33,883 bases of DNA from Geminicoccaceae bacterium (lineage in GTDB: Bacteria > Pseudomonadota > Alphaproteobacteria > Geminicoccales > Geminicoccaceae): positions 32,280 to 66,162 of the forward strand of contig JANXAZ010000018.1 in the NCBI GenBank assembly GCA_025062095.1. The letters are read 5' to 3'. Below, piece after piece: positions 7,006 through 14,941 of this stretch. A program made the position numbers and the translations under genes. The notes below the pieces were generated by a model that had not been told where the DNA came from, searched no databases, and worked only from the letters and a program-made list of their open reading frames with translations. Position 1 is the stretch's first letter. Each line of letters opens with the position of its first letter.

Positions 7006-7919
7006 TGGCGCACCCCCTCGAGCCTCATGTTGATCTCGGCCAGGATCTTGGCGGCCTCCGAGCCGCGGATCTTGGCGATGTCGTCTTGGTACTTCAAGAG
7101 CGTGCCGAGCGTGTCGTTGATCACCCCGGGCGTGAGCTCGAGGCAATCGAGGGTGGTGAGGGCGCGCGTCCAATCGAGAGTCTCGGCCACCCCCGGCAGC
7201 TTGAACAGATCGCGCTTGCGCAGCTCCTGGACGAAGAGCACGATCTGCCGCGACAGCCGTTCTTCCACTCCGGGCACCTTGACGCGGACGATCTCGAGCT
7301 CGCGCTCCATCGTCGGATAGTCGACCCAGTGGTAGAAACATCGACGCTTGAGCGCGTCGTGAATCTCGCGCGTGCGGTTGCTCGTGATGACCACGATCGG
7401 CGGCTCTTTGGCCTTGATCGTCCCGATTTCGGGAATCGTGATCTGGAAATCGGCGAGCACTTCCAAAAGAAAGGCCTCGAAGGGCTCGTCCGTGCGGTCG
7501 AGCTCGTCGATCAAGAGCACCGGCGGACCGCGGAAATCCGGCTCCAGCGCCAGAAGGAGCGGCCGACGGATCAAGAAGCGCTCGCTGAAGATGTCCTGGG
7601 CGAGCCCCTCGCGATCGGTGATGCCGGCCGCCTCGGCGAGGCGGATCTCCAGCATCTGACGTTGGTAGTTCCACTCGTAGACCGCGGCCGCGACGTCGAG
7701 GCCCTCGTAGCACTGCAAACGGATGAGATTGCGATCGAGGGTCTCGGCGAGGACCTTGGCGATCTCGGTCTTGCCCACTCCCGCTTCGCCTTCGAGGAAC
7801 AGGGGACGTCCGAGCTTGAGGGCCAAGAACAAGGCGGTGGCGAGCGGCCGGTCGGCGACGTAACGGCCTTTCGCGAGGAGCTCGATGGTCTCGTCGATGG
7901 AGGAGGGAACAGCGGGCAT
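7002..7919 (-). CDS. coxD: MoxR-type AAA+ ATPase, CoxD-like
   Basis: 305 residues, typical of CoxD. Family members are AAA+ chaperones that, with CoxE, remodel the apo-hydroxylase during metal-centre assembly. Walker A GEAGVGKT (44-51), Walker B VLLIDELDR (134-142), sensor-1 asparagine in VITSN (177-181) and the ALKRRCFYHWVDYP segment typical of this MoxR branch are all present. The lid region follows with LTTLDCLELTPGVINDTLGTLLKYQDD. ATG 7919 precedes the conserved IDETIELL start. The stop overlaps the coxE start by four bases. It is first in the accessory operon and separated from the divergent VanZ-like gene by a 197-bp promoter-sized gap. Confidence 0.92.
   Translation of the reverse strand: MPAVPSSIDETIELLAKGRYVADRPLATALFLALKLGRPLFLEGEAGVGKTEIAKVLAETLDRNLIRLQCYEGLDVAAAVYEWNYQRQMLEIRLAEAAGITDREGLAQDIFSERFLIRRPLLLALEPDFRGPPVLLIDELDRTDEPFEAFLLEVLADFQITIPEIGTIKAKEPPIVVITSNRTREIHDALKRRCFYHWVDYPTMERELEIVRVKVPGVEERLSRQIVLFVQELRKRDLFKLPGVAETLDWTRALTTLDCLELTPGVINDTLGTLLKYQDDIAKIRGSEAAKILAEINMRLEGVRH
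7013..7019 (-). promoter_or_regulatory. Ribosome binding site before a CTG start
   Basis: GAGGGGG on the minus strand ends seven bases before CTG 7005. It lies inside the last codons of coxD and is the main support for starting coxE at CTG. Confidence 0.5.
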
Positions 7920-8116
7920 GAGGATCCGGCTCTTCGGCGATCGCCCCCACCCGGGGCGGCGCGCCGCGATCAGACACGAGTGGCGGAAGGGCCGCAAGCC
8001 GCGCGCGCTTTTCCTCCACGGCGCGTCCGTTGCTGACGGGGGCCGCGGGCGCGGGCTATGATCCGGTCGATGCGGGCGCGCGATCCTCGATCGGAACCGA
8101 AAGCGCAGGGATCGAC

Positions 8117-9214
8117 GTGAAGATCCTGCTCCTGCGCCTTCTCGCGCTCCGACCCGACCGGACGCTCCTGCGGCTGGCGGCGGCGCTCGCGTTCCTCGCC
8201 GCCGCCACCGCCTGGGTGGAATGGGGCATGGACCGCCTCGTGCCGCTGCCCGGGGCTGCGGCTCTGCGCCCGCTCGCAGACGCCCCGGGAGCCTACGACT
8301 TCGCCTTGGATCCGCGGCCCGGCTTCGGCCGCGCCACGGTCGAGCGCGGGGCGGCCGTGCTCGAAAGTCCCCGAGAAGAGGGAATCGTCGCGCTCTACCT
8401 CCACCTCGCGCCGATCGCCGAGCTCGCCGGTCTGCGCGTCGCGGCGCGGCTGTCGAGCGCATCCGTGACGGGCGCGCGCGAGCCGGGCGCGGGCGCGCGG
8501 CTGTGGTTGTTCGGCCGCGACCGCGAACGGCGCCCGGTCTACGGGCGCGGGCTCGAGCTCGTCCGGCTCGTGGGCAGCCGCGAGCCCTTCGCCTTCCAGC
8601 GCGACCTGCGCCTTCCCCACGGCTCGGCGGGCGCCACGCTCGCCCTCGAGCTCGTGCGCGCGCGCGGACGGGTCGAAATCGCCGATCTCGCGATCTTGCC
8701 GCTGCGCGAAAGCCCGCTCTTCGGTCTCGCGCGCGCCGCCGTCGTCGTGGGCTGGCTGGTCCTCGGAGGCGTCGCACTGATCCTGTTCGCGAGGCATCTC
8801 GGCGCCCCGGTCTCGGCGAGCGCGGTCGGCGCGGCGGTCGTCGGCGCCGGACTTCTGCTGCTCCTGCCCGCTCCGCTGCGCGACGAGTTGTTGGGCGCGC
8901 TCGCGCTCCGGCTCGGCCCGGAAGGCACGGATCCCGAGACTTTGGGGGACCTCGGCCATCTCCTGCTGTTCGCCGGCCTGGGCAGCTTCGCGTTGGTCGC
9001 GCTGCGAGCCGTGGCGGCGTGGAAGATCGTCGGGGTGCTCCTGCTTGCGGCTCTGCTGGCCGAATATCTCCAGCTGCTCTCCGACAGCCGTACACCCGAT
9101 TGGGGCGATGCGCTGCGCAACGTCCTCGGCGTCGGCTCGGGTGCGGCCCTCGGGGTTCCGCTTCGCCGGCTGCGGGCGCGCGATCTCGACGTTCCGATTC
9201 GGCGCACGCGATGA
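8117..9214 (+). CDS. Membrane protein with C-terminal VanZ-like domain (copy 1)
   Basis: 365 residues, function unknown. One transmembrane segment near residues 15-32 is followed by a roughly 170-residue region, probably extracytoplasmic and beta-rich (LRVAARLSSASV, GARLWLFGRDRERRPVYGR, GATLALELVRARGRVEIADLAI). The C-terminal third has four or five membrane spans and the VanZ-like signature: DLGHLLLFAGLGSFALVALR, then LLAEYLQLLSDSRTPDWGDALRN and GVGSGAALG. VanZ itself gives low-level teicoplanin resistance; most VanZ-like proteins are uncharacterised. GTG 8117 was chosen for the AGGG site six bases upstream; a longer TTG start at 8030 would add a non-membrane tail. The gene overlaps its paralogue downstream (ATGA) and diverges from coxD. 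Confidence 0.8.
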   Translation: MKILLLRLLALRPDRTLLRLAAALAFLAAATAWVEWGMDRLVPLPGAAALRPLADAPGAYDFALDPRPGFGRATVERGAAVLESPREEGIVALYLHLAPIAELAGLRVAARLSSASVTGAREPGAGARLWLFGRDRERRPVYGRGLELVRLVGSREPFAFQRDLRLPHGSAGATLALELVRARGRVEIADLAILPLRESPLFGLARAAVVVGWLVLGGVALILFARHLGAPVSASAVGAAVVGAGLLLLLPAPLRDELLGALALRLGPEGTDPETLGDLGHLLLFAGLGSFALVALRAVAAWKIVGVLLLAALLAEYLQLLSDSRTPDWGDALRNVLGVGSGAALGVPLRRLRARDLDVPIRRTR

Positions 9215-10350
9215 GAACGAGCGAGCCGGCGCGAGCGCGAGGCGGCCCGAGCGGGCGAACCCTGCTCGCCTGGGCCCTGTCCGTCGCGGTTCTGATCGCC
9301 GCCACCCTCGCTCTTTTCCTCCGCGCGCCGCGAGAGGTTCCCGAAGGACCGATGCGTCTTCTCCTGCCGATGAACGCACAGGAGCGCGAGGCCTGGACCT
9401 TCGAAGGCGGACGCGGGTCCTCGGTCGAGACGCGCGACGGTCTCCTCGTGCTCCGTGCCGCGCCCGAGGACCCCCACGTCGCGTTTCACCGCGCCCTCGT
9501 TCTTTCCGAAGCCGCGCGCGGGGTGCGTTTGGAAGGCGAGGTGCGCTTCACCGGCCGTGCCGGCGCGGAGCGCCACGCGGCCGCGCGCATCCACCTGTGG
9601 GCTTTCGATGCCGCCGGCCGCCGGCTCCCCGATCAGCGCATCGATCTCTGGCAGGCGCGCGGCGACCGCGACTGGCGGATCGTCCGCGCCGATCTGCCCC
9701 TTCCCCCGGGTGCCGCCTCGGTGCGCCTCGTCCTGCGTCTGCAAGCGACGGCGGGCGATCTGCAGGTGCGGCGGCTGTCGGCGTCGGCGCTCGTTCCCGA
9801 TCCCCGCTACGCGAGCGCGCGTCTGGGGCTGGGCCTCGGCTGGTTTCTCGCTCTGCTCGCAGGCGGCGTGCTCCTCTGGCGCGCCGCCGAGCGCCGCGGC
9901 CTCGCCGCCTTCGCGCTCGTGGCGAGCGCGCTCGGCCTCGCCGCGATCCTCGCTCCACCCGAGGCCTTCGCGCTTCTGCTGGGAGGCTTGGCACCGGCGC
10001 TCGGCCGGGCCTCCTCCACGCCGTTTTTGCCCCATGCCCTTCTCGCCGCGAGCCTGGCTATTCTCGCCGGCCGGGCGCTCGCGATCGTGCGCCTCTGGCC
10101 CGCGGCCGCCGTCGCGCTCCTCCTCGCGGTCGCAGGCGAGGTCTTGCAGCTGTTCTCCGACCAGCGCCAGCCGGCTCTCGACGATGCCCTCGCCAACGCG
10201 GCAGGCGGCATTTTCGGCTTGTGGGTGGCGCGGACGCTCGAGCGGCTCGAGCCCGCGCGTCCCGAGCCGGAGCCTCCACCGGTCGAACTTCGAGACCTCC
10301 CGCTGGTCCCCTGGCCGGAACGGGACGGCGGCGCCTCGCGGGGACCGTGA
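9211..10350 (+). CDS. Membrane protein with C-terminal VanZ-like domain (copy 2)
   Basis: 379 residues, with the same architecture as the preceding gene: one N-terminal span (about 18-37), a beta-rich extracytoplasmic region of about 170 residues, then several spans ending in a VanZ-like block (AVAGEVLQLFSDQRQPALDDALANAAGGIFG). The outer domain includes an aligned strand (ARIHLWAFDAAGRRLPDQRIDLW) corresponding to GARLWLFGRDRERRPVYGRG in copy 1, so the genes look like an ancient tandem duplication. The outer domain recalls carbohydrate-binding jelly-roll folds, but that is inference. A Pro-rich cytoplasmic tail follows the last span. The ATG overlaps the stop of copy 1. A strong hairpin immediately follows the stop. 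Confidence 0.8.
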   Translation: MRTSEPARARGGPSGRTLLAWALSVAVLIAATLALFLRAPREVPEGPMRLLLPMNAQEREAWTFEGGRGSSVETRDGLLVLRAAPEDPHVAFHRALVLSEAARGVRLEGEVRFTGRAGAERHAAARIHLWAFDAAGRRLPDQRIDLWQARGDRDWRIVRADLPLPPGAASVRLVLRLQATAGDLQVRRLSASALVPDPRYASARLGLGLGWFLALLAGGVLLWRAAERRGLAAFALVASALGLAAILAPPEAFALLLGGLAPALGRASSTPFLPHALLAASLAILAGRALAIVRLWPAAAVALLLAVAGEVLQLFSDQRQPALDDALANAAGGIFGLWVARTLERLEPARPEPEPPPVELRDLPLVPWPERDGGASRGP

Positions 10351-10353
10351 ATC

Positions 10354-10380
10354 ACGAGGGGGCCGCGTCGGCCCCCTCGT
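10354..10380. terminator. Perfect 12-bp hairpin between convergent genes
   Basis: ACGAGGGGGCCG (10354-10365) pairs perfectly with 10369-10380 around a 3-nt CGT loop, followed on the plus strand by a short TTT. It lies 4 bp after the VanZ-like copy 2 stop and 26 bp from the coxM stop on the other strand, so it probably ends transcription from one or both sides. Confidence 0.8.
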
Positions 10381-10405
10381 TTCGCCCGGTTCTCGCGCTC
10401 GGAGC

Positions 10406-11203
10406 TCAGCCGGCGGCCCTGAGGGCCCGCTTCGCCATGACCTTGACGAGATGGGCGCGATAGTCGGCCTGAGCGTGGATGTCGCTGTTGAGATTCGTCG
10501 GGTCGATCGTCACCCCGTCGATCGAGGCTTCCGACCAGACCTGTTCGAGCGCCTGCTCGATGGCCGTGGCGCGGAAGACGCACGGTGCCGCTCCGGTGAC
10601 CGCCACCCGCACGCCCGAGGCGGTCTTGGCCACGAACACGCCCACGATCGCGTAGCGGCTCGCGGGGTTGGGGAACTTGGCGTAGGCCGCCTTCTCGGGT
10701 TTGGGAAAATGGACCGCGGTGACGATCTCGTCCGGCTCGAGCGCGGTCTCGAACATGCCGGTGAAGAAGTCGTCGGCCGCGATCGCGCGGCCCTTGCTCG
10801 TGCGCACCGTGGCCCCGAGCCCGAGCACCGCCGCCGGATAGTCGGCGGCGGGATCGTTGTTGGCGATCGAGCCGCCGAGGGTGCCGCGGTTGCGCACCTG
10901 GGGATCGCCGATCCCCTCGGCGAGCGCCGCGAGCGCCGGGATGACGCGTTTGACGAGGGGCGAGGAGGCCACCTCCGCGTGCCGGGTCATGGCGCCGATC
11001 GTGAGTCCGCCCGCCTCCTCGTGGATGCCGCGCAGTTCGGCGATCCGCCCCAGATCGATGACCGCGCTCGGCTTGGCGAGGCGCTGCTTGAGGGTCGGGA
11101 TGTAGGTCTGACCGCCGGCCAGAAGCTTGGCCTCGGGGTTGCTCGCGAGCAGCTGCGCCGCCTCCGCGAGCGTGGTCGGCCGGAAATATTCGAACGCGTA
11201 CAT
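10406..11203 (-). CDS. coxM: Cox-type hydroxylase medium (FAD) subunit
   Basis: 265 residues, slightly shorter than typical CoxM (about 280-290). It binds FAD and passes electrons from the iron-sulfur subunit to the acceptor. The N-terminal FAD-binding segment has AGGQT (29-33). The second FAD motif TLGGSIANNDPAADYP starts at 108, preceded by GDPQVRNRG. The C-terminal CODH flavoprotein domain follows, ending with HLVKVMAKRAL. ATG 11203 has GGGAGG seven bases upstream and lies 13 bp after the coxL stop. The gene order here is coxS-coxL-coxM; Oligotropha carboxidovorans has coxM-S-L. It is the last gene before the convergent hairpin. Confidence 0.93.
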   Translation of the reverse strand: MYAFEYFRPTTLAEAAQLLASNPEAKLLAGGQTYIPTLKQRLAKPSAVIDLGRIAELRGIHEEAGGLTIGAMTRHAEVASSPLVKRVIPALAALAEGIGDPQVRNRGTLGGSIANNDPAADYPAAVLGLGATVRTSKGRAIAADDFFTGMFETALEPDEIVTAVHFPKPEKAAYAKFPNPASRYAIVGVFVAKTASGVRVAVTGAAPCVFRATAIEQALEQVWSEASIDGVTIDPTNLNSDIHAQADYRAHLVKVMAKRALRAAG

Positions 11204-11216
11204 CGACGAACCTCCC

Positions 11217-13586
11217 TCATTCGGCCGCCTTGAGCATCGGGCTCTGCTGGATCGCCCGCCACACCCGCTCCGGGGTCGCCGGCATCTCCACGCGCACGCC
11301 GATGGCGTTGCGGATGGCGTTGATCACCGCCGCCGGCGCTCCGATCGCCCCCGCTTCGCCGCAGCCCTTCACGCCGAGCGAATTGGCGACGGCGGGCGTG
11401 CCGCGCGAGGTCACGACCTCGAAGAAGGGCACGTCGCTCGCCCGCGGCATACAATAGTCCATGTAGGAGCCGGTGAGGAGCTGGCCGCTGTCGTCGTAGC
11501 GCACGCCTTCGAGCAGGGCCTGGCCGATGCCCTGGACCAGGCCGCCGTGGACCTGGCCTTCGACGATCATCGGGTTGACCACGTTGCCGAAGTCGTCGAC
11601 CGCGACGAAGCGGACGATGTCCACCTCGCCGGTCTGCGGGTCGACCTCGACCTCGCACACGTAGGTTCCGGCCGGGAAGGTGAAGTTCGGCGGATCGAAG
11701 AAGGCCGTTTCCTCCATGCCCGGTTCGAGGCCGGCAGGATAGTTGTGCGGCACGTAAGCAGCGAAGACCACCTCGCCGATGGTCTTGCTCCTGTCGGTGC
11801 CGGCGACCGTGAATTTCCCGTCCTTGAACTCGATATCGGCTTCGGAGGCCTCGAGGAGATGCGCCGCGATCTTCTTGCCCTTGGCGATGATCTTTTCGCA
11901 GGCCTTGACGATCGCCTCGCCGCCCACGGCGAGCGAGCGGGATCCGTAGGTACCCATGCCCACCGGCGTCTTGTCGGTGTCGCCGTGGATCACCTCGACG
12001 TCCTCGAACGGCACGCCGAGCTTGTCGGCGACGAGCTGGGCGAAGGTCGTCTCGTGGCCCTGGCCGTGGGTGTGGGTGCCGGTGAGCACCTGGACCTTGC
12101 CGGTATGAGTGAAGCGGACCTTGGCGCTCTCCCACAGGCCCACCCCGGCGCCGAGCGAGCCCACCACCGCCGAAGGCGCGATCCCGCACGCCTCGATGTA
12201 GCAGGAAAGTCCGATGCCGCGGAGCTTGCCGCGCTTTTCGCTCTCCGCCCGGCGCGCCGGGAAGCCGTTGTAATCGGCGATCCGGAGCGCTTCCTCGAAG
12301 ACGGTGGCGTAATCGCCCGTATCGTAAACGAGCGCGACCGGCGTCTGATAGGGGAAGGCGTCTTTCGGAATGAAGTTTTTGCGGCGGATGTCCGCCGGAT
12401 CCATGCGCATCTCGATCGCCGCCTGATCGACGAGCGTCTCGAGCAGGAAGCTCGCTTCCGGCCGTCCGGCGCCACGATAGGCGTCGACCGGGACGGTGTT
12501 CGTGTAATAGGCTCGTACGTTACAATAGATCGCGGGCGTCTTGTACTGCCCGGCCAAGAGCGTGGCGTACAGATAGGTGGGGATGCACGAGCTGAAGGTG
12601 CTCATGTAGGCCCCGAGATTGGCCTTGGTGTTCACCCGCAAGGCGAGGAAACGGCCTTCGGCGTCCAAGGCGAGCTCCGCCGTGGTGACGTGATCGCGAC
12701 CGTGCGCGTCGGTGATGAAGCTCTCCGAGCGCTCGGCCGTCCACTTCACCGGTCGGCCGCCGATCTTCTTCGAGGCCCAAAGGACCACGCATTCTTCGCC
12801 GTAGATGAAGATCTTGGAGCCGAAGCCCCCGCCTACGTCGGGAGCCACGACCCTGAGCTTGTGTTCGGGAGCGATGCCGATGAAAGCGGAGATGACGAGC
12901 CGGTGCACGTGCGGGTTCTGGCTCGTCATGTGCAGCGTGTAGGCGTCCTGGCCGGGATCCCAGTGGCCGATCGCCGCCCGCGGCTCGAGCGCGTTCGGCA
13001 CGAGACGGTTGTTCACGAACTCCGCCCGGGTGACGTGGTGCGCCTTGGCGAAGGCCGCATCGACCGCCGCCTTGTCGCCGAGCTCCCAGTCGTAGCAGAG
13101 ATTGTTCGGGATCTCGTCGTGGACGAGCACGGACGAATCGTGCGCCTTGGCGAGATCGACCACGGCCGGCAGCTCTTCGTATTCGACCACGAGCTTTTCG
13201 GCCGCGTCTTTGGCCTGATGGTACGTCTCGGCGACGACGACGGCGACGCGGTCGCCGACATAGCGCACCTTCTCCTGCGCGAGGAGCGGGTGCTTGCCCA
13301 TCTTCATGGGGCTGCCGTCTTTGGACTTGACGAGCCAGCCGCAGACGAGATTGCCGAGCTTGTCGGCCGCCACGTCTTGCCCGTCCAAGACGGCGAGCAC
13401 CCCCGGCATGGACAGGGCCGAGGCCTTGTCGATGCGCTTGATCCGCGCATGCGCGTGCGGCGAGCGCACGAACACCGCGTAGGCCTGGCCGGGCAAGTTG
13501 ATGTCGTCGGTGTAATGCCCGCGTCCGGTGATGAAACGTAGGTCCTCTTTCCTGGGGACGCGCGCCCCGATGCCTTTCTCGGCCAT
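11217..13586 (-). CDS. coxL: Cox-type molybdenum hydroxylase large subunit, form II
   Basis: 789 residues, full length. This subunit binds the molybdopterin cytosine dinucleotide cofactor and holds the active site. Visible landmarks: GGGFGSK (252-258), the active-site loop AYRGAGR (369-375), HGQGHET (507-513) and the GEAG motif with catalytic glutamate E744. Proven (form I) CO dehydrogenases have AYxCSFR with a cysteine that bonds the Mo-Cu centre; that cysteine is absent here. Form II enzymes generally do not use CO as a main substrate, so the true substrate is unknown. No Tat signal is present, so the enzyme is cytoplasmic, like CODH. ATG 13586 has GGAGG five bases upstream. It lies in the run coxG-coxS-coxL-coxM, 27 bp after coxS. 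Confidence 0.93.
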   Translation of the reverse strand: MAEKGIGARVPRKEDLRFITGRGHYTDDINLPGQAYAVFVRSPHAHARIKRIDKASALSMPGVLAVLDGQDVAADKLGNLVCGWLVKSKDGSPMKMGKHPLLAQEKVRYVGDRVAVVVAETYHQAKDAAEKLVVEYEELPAVVDLAKAHDSSVLVHDEIPNNLCYDWELGDKAAVDAAFAKAHHVTRAEFVNNRLVPNALEPRAAIGHWDPGQDAYTLHMTSQNPHVHRLVISAFIGIAPEHKLRVVAPDVGGGFGSKIFIYGEECVVLWASKKIGGRPVKWTAERSESFITDAHGRDHVTTAELALDAEGRFLALRVNTKANLGAYMSTFSSCIPTYLYATLLAGQYKTPAIYCNVRAYYTNTVPVDAYRGAGRPEASFLLETLVDQAAIEMRMDPADIRRKNFIPKDAFPYQTPVALVYDTGDYATVFEEALRIADYNGFPARRAESEKRGKLRGIGLSCYIEACGIAPSAVVGSLGAGVGLWESAKVRFTHTGKVQVLTGTHTHGQGHETTFAQLVADKLGVPFEDVEVIHGDTDKTPVGMGTYGSRSLAVGGEAIVKACEKIIAKGKKIAAHLLEASEADIEFKDGKFTVAGTDRSKTIGEVVFAAYVPHNYPAGLEPGMEETAFFDPPNFTFPAGTYVCEVEVDPQTGEVDIVRFVAVDDFGNVVNPMIVEGQVHGGLVQGIGQALLEGVRYDDSGQLLTGSYMDYCMPRASDVPFFEVVTSRGTPAVANSLGVKGCGEAGAIGAPAAVINAIRNAIGVRVEMPATPERVWRAIQQSPMLKAAE

Positions 13587-13613
13587 CTCAGCCTCCGCTC
13601 CTCCCCACCGACC

Positions 13614-14096
13614 TCACTCGGCCGCCTTGGCCATGGCGCGCATGCTCTGGGCCGCGGCCAGGATCGCCTTGACGATGTTGTGATAGCCCGTGCAGCGGCA
13701 GAGGTTGCCCTCCAGCCACTCCCGCACCTCGTGCTCGGTGGGATCGGGATTGCGCTGCAGGAGGTCGGCCGCGCTCATGATCATCCCGGGCGTGCAGAAG
13801 CCGCACTGCAGCCCGTGATGTTCGTTGAACGCCCGCTGGAGCGGATGGAGCTCGCCGTCTTTCGCCAGCCCCTCGATCGTGGTCACCGAGCAACCGTCGG
13901 CCTGCACCGCGAGCATGGTGCAGGACTTCACCGATTCGCCGTCCACGTGCACCACGCAGCAGCCGCATTGGCTCGTATCGCAACCGACGTGCGTGCCCGT
14001 GAGCCCGAGCTGGTTGCGCAGGAACTCGACCAGAAGCGTGCGCGGCTCGACCTCGCCGCTCACGGGCTTGCCGTTGACCGTCAGCGATATCCGCAT
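13614..14096 (-). CDS. coxS: Cox-type hydroxylase small subunit, two [2Fe-2S] clusters
   Basis: 160 residues, typical length. It relays electrons from the molybdenum site to FAD. The N-terminal plant-ferredoxin-like cluster uses C39, C44, C47 and C59 ([10 protein letters not shown]...SCT). The C-terminal helical cluster uses C98, C101, C133 and C135 (CGFCTPGM and NLCRCTGY). All eight ligands are present. The start MRISLTVNG is the normal family start; a GGGAGG site lies upstream of ATG 14096. It follows coxG after a 162-bp gap, long enough for its own promoter, and precedes coxL by 27 bp. Confidence 0.95.
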   Translation of the reverse strand: MRISLTVNGKPVSGEVEPRTLLVEFLRNQLGLTGTHVGCDTSQCGCCVVHVDGESVKSCTMLAVQADGCSVTTIEGLAKDGELHPLQRAFNEHHGLQCGFCTPGMIMSAADLLQRNPDPTEHEVREWLEGNLCRCTGYHNIVKAILAAAQSMRAMAKAAE

Positions 14097-14258
14097 CGGC
14101 TCGAACCTCCCGTCCCCTGGCTCCGCGGGCCGCGGAGCCCCGTGCGCTATCGACCGGATCGGGCGCGCCGCGCTCCGACCCGCGCGTTTTTGCTCCTCCT
14201 CGCAACCTAAGAGGCGGTCCGCACAGCGTCAACGCGCCGCCCCGGAACGCCTTCCGCC

Positions 14259-14858
14259 TCAGCCGGCGACGAGCGCCCAGATCAGGACGCCCAGCACGAC
14301 CACCGCCGCGGCGATCCAGATCCAGGGCACGCCCGCGATTCCCGCCGGGGCGGGGGGCGCCGCCTCGGCTGCGGGCGGGGCGACCTCGGGCGCGGGCGGC
14401 GCCGCCGCGGGCGGTGCCGCGGCGGCGAGTTCGGCGAGCTTGCCGAAGAAGTCGTCGGCCATCTTCTTGGCCGTGCCCTGGATCAGCCGCGAGCCGATCT
14501 GGGCGAGCTTGCCGCCCACGTCCGCTTTGGCCTCGTAGCGCAGGATCGTCGTCTCCGGTCCGTCCTCGAGAAGCCGCACCTTGGCCCCGCCCTTGGCGAA
14601 ACCGGCGACCCCGCCCGAGCCCTCGCCGGTGATCGTGTAAGATTCCGGCGGATCGAGATCGGAGAGCGTCACCTTGCCGGTGAAGGTGGCGCTCACCGGC
14701 CCGACCTTGGCCTTCACCTTGGCCGCGAATTCGGTATCCGACAGCTTTTGCATCTCTTCGCAGCCGGGGATCGCCTTGGCGAGCACCTCGGGGTCGTTGA
14801 GCATCTGCCAGACGCGCCGGCGCGGCGCCGGGATCCGGTACTCCCCGGTCAGGTCCAT
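14259..14858 (-). CDS. coxG: CoxG-like SRPBCC protein with C-terminal membrane anchor
   Basis: 199 residues. CoxG recruits CO dehydrogenase to the inner membrane and, in mycobacterial Huc/CODH work and Oligotropha genetics, family members are tied to membrane attachment or quinone delivery. Residues 1-145 form the SRPBCC (carbon monoxide dehydrogenase subunit G) domain: [38 protein letters not shown] and [18 protein letters not shown]. An Ala/Pro/Glu linker spans 146-175 and one hydrophobic helix spans about 177-198 at the extreme C-terminus, so it is a tail-anchored protein facing the cytoplasm. A GGGAGGAC site precedes ATG 14858. It is upstream of coxS and 83 bp after the transketolase-like gene. 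Confidence 0.9.
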   Translation of the reverse strand: MDLTGEYRIPAPRRRVWQMLNDPEVLAKAIPGCEEMQKLSDTEFAAKVKAKVGPVSATFTGKVTLSDLDPPESYTITGEGSGGVAGFAKGGAKVRLLEDGPETTILRYEAKADVGGKLAQIGSRLIQGTAKKMADDFFGKLAELAAAAPPAAAPPAPEVAPPAAEAAPPAPAGIAGVPWIWIAAAVVVLGVLIWALVAG

Positions 14859-14941
14859 GGGCGTCCTCCCGAGCGATTGCGCGCACCGGCTTTAGGAGCG
14901 GGGTCCCGCGCGCGCAAGCGGGCGGTCCGCTCTCGGGCTTC

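Noticed and set aside
11127-13541. Open frame of 804 codons on the plus strand
   Set aside because: It is exactly antisense to coxM/coxL, is rich in Arg, Glu, His, Gly and Ala, and has no recognisable motif; coxL has all family motifs. It is a shadow caused by high GC.
11217-13586. Calling the enzyme a carbon monoxide dehydrogenase
   Set aside because: The active-site loop AYRGAGR lacks the cysteine of proven (form I) enzymes; only the general Cox-type name is supported.
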